The notes under the pieces were generated by a model. It saw only the letters and a program-made list of their open reading frames with translations. It was not told where the DNA came from and made no database searches. The translations under genes were made by a program, and so were the position numbers. 39,603 nucleotides of DNA from Phycisphaerae bacterium (GTDB lineage Bacteria > Planctomycetota > Phycisphaerae > SM23-33), in the NCBI GenBank assembly GCA_021108335.1, contig JAIORC010000106.1, positions 1 through 39,603 on the forward strand, written 5' to 3'. Below are positions 36,848 to 39,603 of this stretch, in pieces; positions within the stretch are counted from its first letter, which is position 1, and the number at the start of each line of letters is the position of its first letter.

Positions 36848-37423
36848 ATGGCGGAAGAAGAAGACAAAACTACGGAAGAATCGCAGGAAGACGAAAAGGA
36901 TTCGCCCAAGGGAAAGTCCAAGGCCTCCAAGGGCGGCGGGGGAATGCTCATGAAGGTGATGATGGGCGTGGTAATCATAGCCCTCGGCGGCGGTGCCGGT
37001 CTTGGTGCGGCGATATTCATGGATGGCGAACCATCGGCAGTCGAGACGGATGAGGACGAAGACGAGGACGATGCGCTGGCTGGCGGCGGGCTTGCGGGCG
37101 ATGAATACGAATATTACGAATTCGAGCCTTTGACCGTCAATCTCAATGTCCAGCAGCAGGATCGATACGTCAGGGCGACGGTGCTGCTGGGGATTACGAA
37201 GAAGAACAACGAGAAGGCCACCGCGCTGCTCGAAAAGAACAAGGTTTTTCTGAAGAACTGGCTGATGACTTACCTTGCCGGCCATACGTTGGACCAGGTC
37301 AAGGGGCGAAAGAACCTCGTGCGGATTCAGCGGGAGATTTGCGAAAGTTTCAACCAGCAGCTCTGGCCGAACAAGAAACCCCGGATCGACCACGTGCTGT
37401 TCAAGGAATTTGCGATCCAGTAA
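36848..37423 (+). CDS. fliL: Flagellar basal body-associated protein FliL
   Basis: Single TM (MGVVIIALGGGAGLGAAIFM), acidic linker, YYEFEPLTVNLNVQQQDRYVRATVLLGI...LMTYLAGHTLDQVKGRKNLVRIQREICESFNQQLWPNKKPRIDHVLFKEFAIQ. Confidence 0.88.
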   Translation: MAEEEDKTTEESQEDEKDSPKGKSKASKGGGGMLMKVMMGVVIIALGGGAGLGAAIFMDGEPSAVETDEDEDEDDALAGGGLAGDEYEYYEFEPLTVNLNVQQQDRYVRATVLLGITKKNNEKATALLEKNKVFLKNWLMTYLAGHTLDQVKGRKNLVRIQREICESFNQQLWPNKKPRIDHVLFKEFAIQ

Positions 37424-37446
37424 TCGTCCGTAAAATTTAGATAGAT

Positions 37447-37527
37447 GGTGGCACAGGTTTGTAACCCCCATGGGGCAAGCCTGCGGCGTTTGCGGGACGT
37501 ATGCACAGGTTGAAAACCTGTGCCACC
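37447..37527. repeat. Repeat locus R10 between fliL and fliM
   Basis: GGTGGCACAGGTTTGTAACCCCCATGGGGCAAGCCTGCGG...GCACAGGTTGAAAACCTGTGCCACC. Confidence 0.9.
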
Positions 37528-37551
37528 AGGCGGAAAGGGTATTACGAAACA

Positions 37552-38514
37552 ATGAGCGCGAACGCGGACAATTTGGCGGATAATTCACAGGATACGGCAT
37601 TGTGGTCGCTGCTGGCTTCGGTGCAGGGGCAAGGTTCCCGGCGGGTGCAGAATGACGCCGAGGCGGACGTGTACGATTTTCTCATGCCGCACCGGTTTAC
37701 GCCGGCCCAGCGGGAGCAGGTGGATGATTTTGTCGAGTTGGCTACACGGAAGCTCACAGCGGCGATGTCTGCAGTGTTGCGTGGGCCTTTCCAGGTGGCG
37801 GTACAGTCGATTCGGGAGGAATACGCCGACCGGATCGAGCCGGCCGGCAAGTGTTACTACATGCCCCTGATGATTAACGGGAATGTAAAGGGATATCTGG
37901 AAATGCCCGTCGGAACGGCTGTCGCGTTGGTAACTCAACTGCTGGGCGGTATCGTTGGCGGCGAGGTAGACGACGACCGAAAACTCTCCTCGCTGGAGAG
38001 CAATCTGCTGCTGGACATGGCTGGCAAAATGGTCGAGGCTTTCGGGGCGGCCTGGCAGGAGTGCGGCGGGGCGGCGATGGAGCTTCAGCACGCCGTCTCG
38101 AATACCATTATCGACGTGCCGGGCGAGGAAGAAATTACTGAATTCTGCCGGCTTGGATTCCAGCGGGCCGATACGGATGAGGGGATGGCATTCTCGTTCG
38201 TGCTGCTTTCGCGGATGCTGGAGCCGATTGGGGGATATGTCCGGCCTGCCAAGCTGACCGCCGAAGAGGCCCGGTGGGAAGTGCTCGGCCATCTCGACCG
38301 CGTGCCGATGTTGGTAAAGGTGCGGCTGGACCCGGCGGAGGTGGCTATGCGGGATATCGCCACCCTCGAAGCCGGCGACGTGATGCTGCTGAAAACGCAG
38401 GTCAACCAGCCCATCGAAATGATAGTTTCCGGCAAGACGATAATGAAAGGCCTGCCCGTACAATATAAAGGCATGTACGCACTGCAAATACGGGAATTCG
38501 CCACGGTGGACTGA
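37552..38514 (+). CDS. fliM: Flagellar motor switch protein FliM
   Basis: FLMPHRFTPAQREQVDDFVELATRKLTAAMSAVLRGPFQVAVQSIREEYADRI...; C-terminal SpoA-type VPMLVKVRLDPAEVAMRDIATLEAGDVMLLKTQVNQPIEMIVSGKTIMKGLP. Start set at ATG 37552; upstream residues in the ORF track are repeat-encoded. Confidence 0.88.
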   Translation: MSANADNLADNSQDTALWSLLASVQGQGSRRVQNDAEADVYDFLMPHRFTPAQREQVDDFVELATRKLTAAMSAVLRGPFQVAVQSIREEYADRIEPAGKCYYMPLMINGNVKGYLEMPVGTAVALVTQLLGGIVGGEVDDDRKLSSLESNLLLDMAGKMVEAFGAAWQECGGAAMELQHAVSNTIIDVPGEEEITEFCRLGFQRADTDEGMAFSFVLLSRMLEPIGGYVRPAKLTAEEARWEVLGHLDRVPMLVKVRLDPAEVAMRDIATLEAGDVMLLKTQVNQPIEMIVSGKTIMKGLPVQYKGMYALQIREFATVD

Positions 38515-38632
38515 GAAAACGGGAACCGGGAAACAGGAAAAACGGGAACCGGGAACTGGGGAAAAACAGAAACCGGGGAAAACGGAAAACAAGAAACGGG
38601 GGAACTGGAAGTGGGAATTGGAAATTGAGAAT
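38515..38632 (+). repeat. Purine-rich degenerate GGGAACCGGGAA tract upstream of fliN
   Basis: gaaaacgggaaccgggaaacaggaaaaacgggaaccgggaactggggaaaaacagaaaccggggaaaacgg..., starts right after the fliM stop. Confidence 0.9.
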
Positions 38633-38668
38633 TGGGTGGCATGGCGACACCGTAAGGGGTCGCCATGA
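38633..38668. repeat. Repeat locus R11 between fliM and fliN (single module)
   Basis: TTGGGTGGCATGGCGACACCGTAAGGGGTCGCCATG. Confidence 0.88.
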
Positions 38669-38703
38669 GGGATGACGGGAAATATTACATAAGGATATAA
38701 ATC

Positions 38704-39120
38704 ATGGCTGAGGAAGAACAGACAACCGAACCGCAGGAGAATGCCGAGGCCGTCGAGACCGAGGCCACCGAGGCTGTCGCCGACAAGTCTGTGGAGGTGC
38801 AGGATGCTCAATTGCCCGAGGGTGCTGCCGGCTCCCAGGGTGCCGGCGGCGGGCAAATTGATATCCTGCTGGACACGACCATGCCCGTGGAGGTACGGCT
38901 GGGCGACGTGGAGCTGGAAGTGCGGGACCTGCTGCAAGTATGCCCGGGGTCGATAATCACGGTGGAAAAGCAGGTCGGCGAGCCGCTGGATATCTACCTC
39001 AAGGGCATCCGTTTCGCGACCGGCCAACTTGTCATCGCCGGCGAGACACTCGGCGTGCGGGTAACGGAAATTTTGCCCAGGCCAAGCGCAGCCCCAGCGG
39101 CGGAACCGGCAGCGGCGTAG
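38704..39120 (+). CDS. fliN: Flagellar motor switch protein FliN
   Basis: IDILLDTTMPVEVRLGDVELEVRDLLQVCPGSIITVEKQVGEPLDIYLKGIRFATGQLVIAGETLGVRVTEIL. Confidence 0.93.
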   Translation: MAEEEQTTEPQENAEAVETEATEAVADKSVEVQDAQLPEGAAGSQGAGGGQIDILLDTTMPVEVRLGDVELEVRDLLQVCPGSIITVEKQVGEPLDIYLKGIRFATGQLVIAGETLGVRVTEILPRPSAAPAAEPAAA

Positions 39121-39144
39121 AAAACGCGTAACAGTAGCGCATAG

Positions 39145-39195
39145 GTTATGCAGTTTGCTGCATAACATTGGGTGGCACGGCTCCTTGGGGGCTGT
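39145..39195. repeat. Repeat locus R12 downstream of fliN
   Basis: GTTATGCAGTTTGCTGCATAAC (cf. 11539-11560) followed by TTGGGTGGCACGGCTCCTTGGGGGCTGTG. Confidence 0.75.
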
Positions 39196-39280
39196 GTAGA
39201 ATTACGTGGAAATGTGCCGGGAAATTGTCCGGATTATTGCATAACAACGGCATGGAGAGGATTTCTACCATAAGGTGAAG

Positions 39281-39324
39281 GGCGATTAAGCGGAATTGAG
39301 CACTCTGCTTATCGCCTTTTTTTT
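39281..39324 (+). terminator. Intrinsic terminator downstream of fliN
   Basis: GGCGATtAAGCGGAattgagcacTCTGCTTATCGCCTTTTTTTT: near-perfect stem then 8 T. Confidence 0.75.
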
Positions 39325-39407
39325 GCGCTGATTTTGCCCGAAGTTTCGAGTAAACTGGCGTTTTCGCGTGTTTTTGTTTATTTGAGCAGACTAAGGAGCG
39401 CCGCATA

Positions 39408-39603
39408 ATGTCAATAGAATCCTCAACGAACCCCCTCGTCGTTTTGTTATTCCTTACAGTCTTGGCATCCTGCTGTCTGGCGGAAGAATTATTTACCGAG
39501 GGATCTATCACTTACACCGGCGGGCCTTACAAAAACGAAGTTTTCAGATATGAGCTTTTGAAGCCGGAGAAAATCGAGAAGGGCAAAGTCTATCCGCTGG
39601 TAC
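39408..39603 (+). CDS. Secreted protein, partial; possibly an alpha/beta-hydrolase-type esterase (continues beyond the window)
   Basis: ATG 39408: MSIESSTNPLVVLLFLTVLASCCLAEELFTEGSITYTGGPYKNEVFRYELLKPEKIEKGKVYPLV, a signal peptide with possible lipobox; the '..LLKP..KGK.YPLV' lead-in is typical of secreted esterases. Confidence 0.5.
   Translation, partial: MSIESSTNPLVVLLFLTVLASCCLAEELFTEGSITYTGGPYKNEVFRYELLKPEKIEKGKVYPLV

Noticed and set aside
13135-38668. CRISPR array interpretation of the recurring palindromes
   Set aside because: Copies are scattered at single intergenic sites rather than regularly spaced; no uniform spacers and no cas genes in the window.

Overview
The window is a chromosomal segment that looks planctomycete/Phycisphaerae-like (PEP-CTERM proteins, flagellar cluster; taxonomy is inferred). 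It is dominated by a large two-armed flagellar cluster. The left end has a truncated HAMP-domain sensor gene (missed by the ORF track because it runs off the edge), three PEP-CTERM secreted proteins (two trypsin-like proteases) and rlmKL. A minus-strand flagellar arm (about 22.2 to 7.2 kb) reads fliK-flgD-flgE-PilZ gene-flgF-flgG-flgA-flgH-flgI-flgJ(rod domain)-flgN-flgK-flgL and ends in a good intrinsic terminator. A divergent plus-strand arm (22.9 to 39.1 kb) reads TPR-TPR-sigma54 activator-flgB-flgC-fliE-fliF-fliG-fliH-fliI-fliJ-motE-like-motA-motB1-motB2-fliL-fliM-fliN. Each arm is preceded by a sequence with correct sigma54 -24/-12 spacing. The most unusual content is not a gene: an intergenic family of modular palindromic elements ('GGTGGCACAGGTTTGTAACCTGTGC', 'GGCATGGCGACACCG.AGGGGTCGCCATG', 'GCGGTGGCCTTCCCAGGCCACCGC' and others) is nested and reassorted at about 12 loci. 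These show compensatory stem changes, variable inserts in a constant backbone, duplicated flanks at two loci, and one apparent conversion of a repeat half into a sigma54 promoter. A second kind of repeat, purine-rich GGGAACCGGGAA tracts plus a duplicated 32-nt leader, precedes fliL and fliN.
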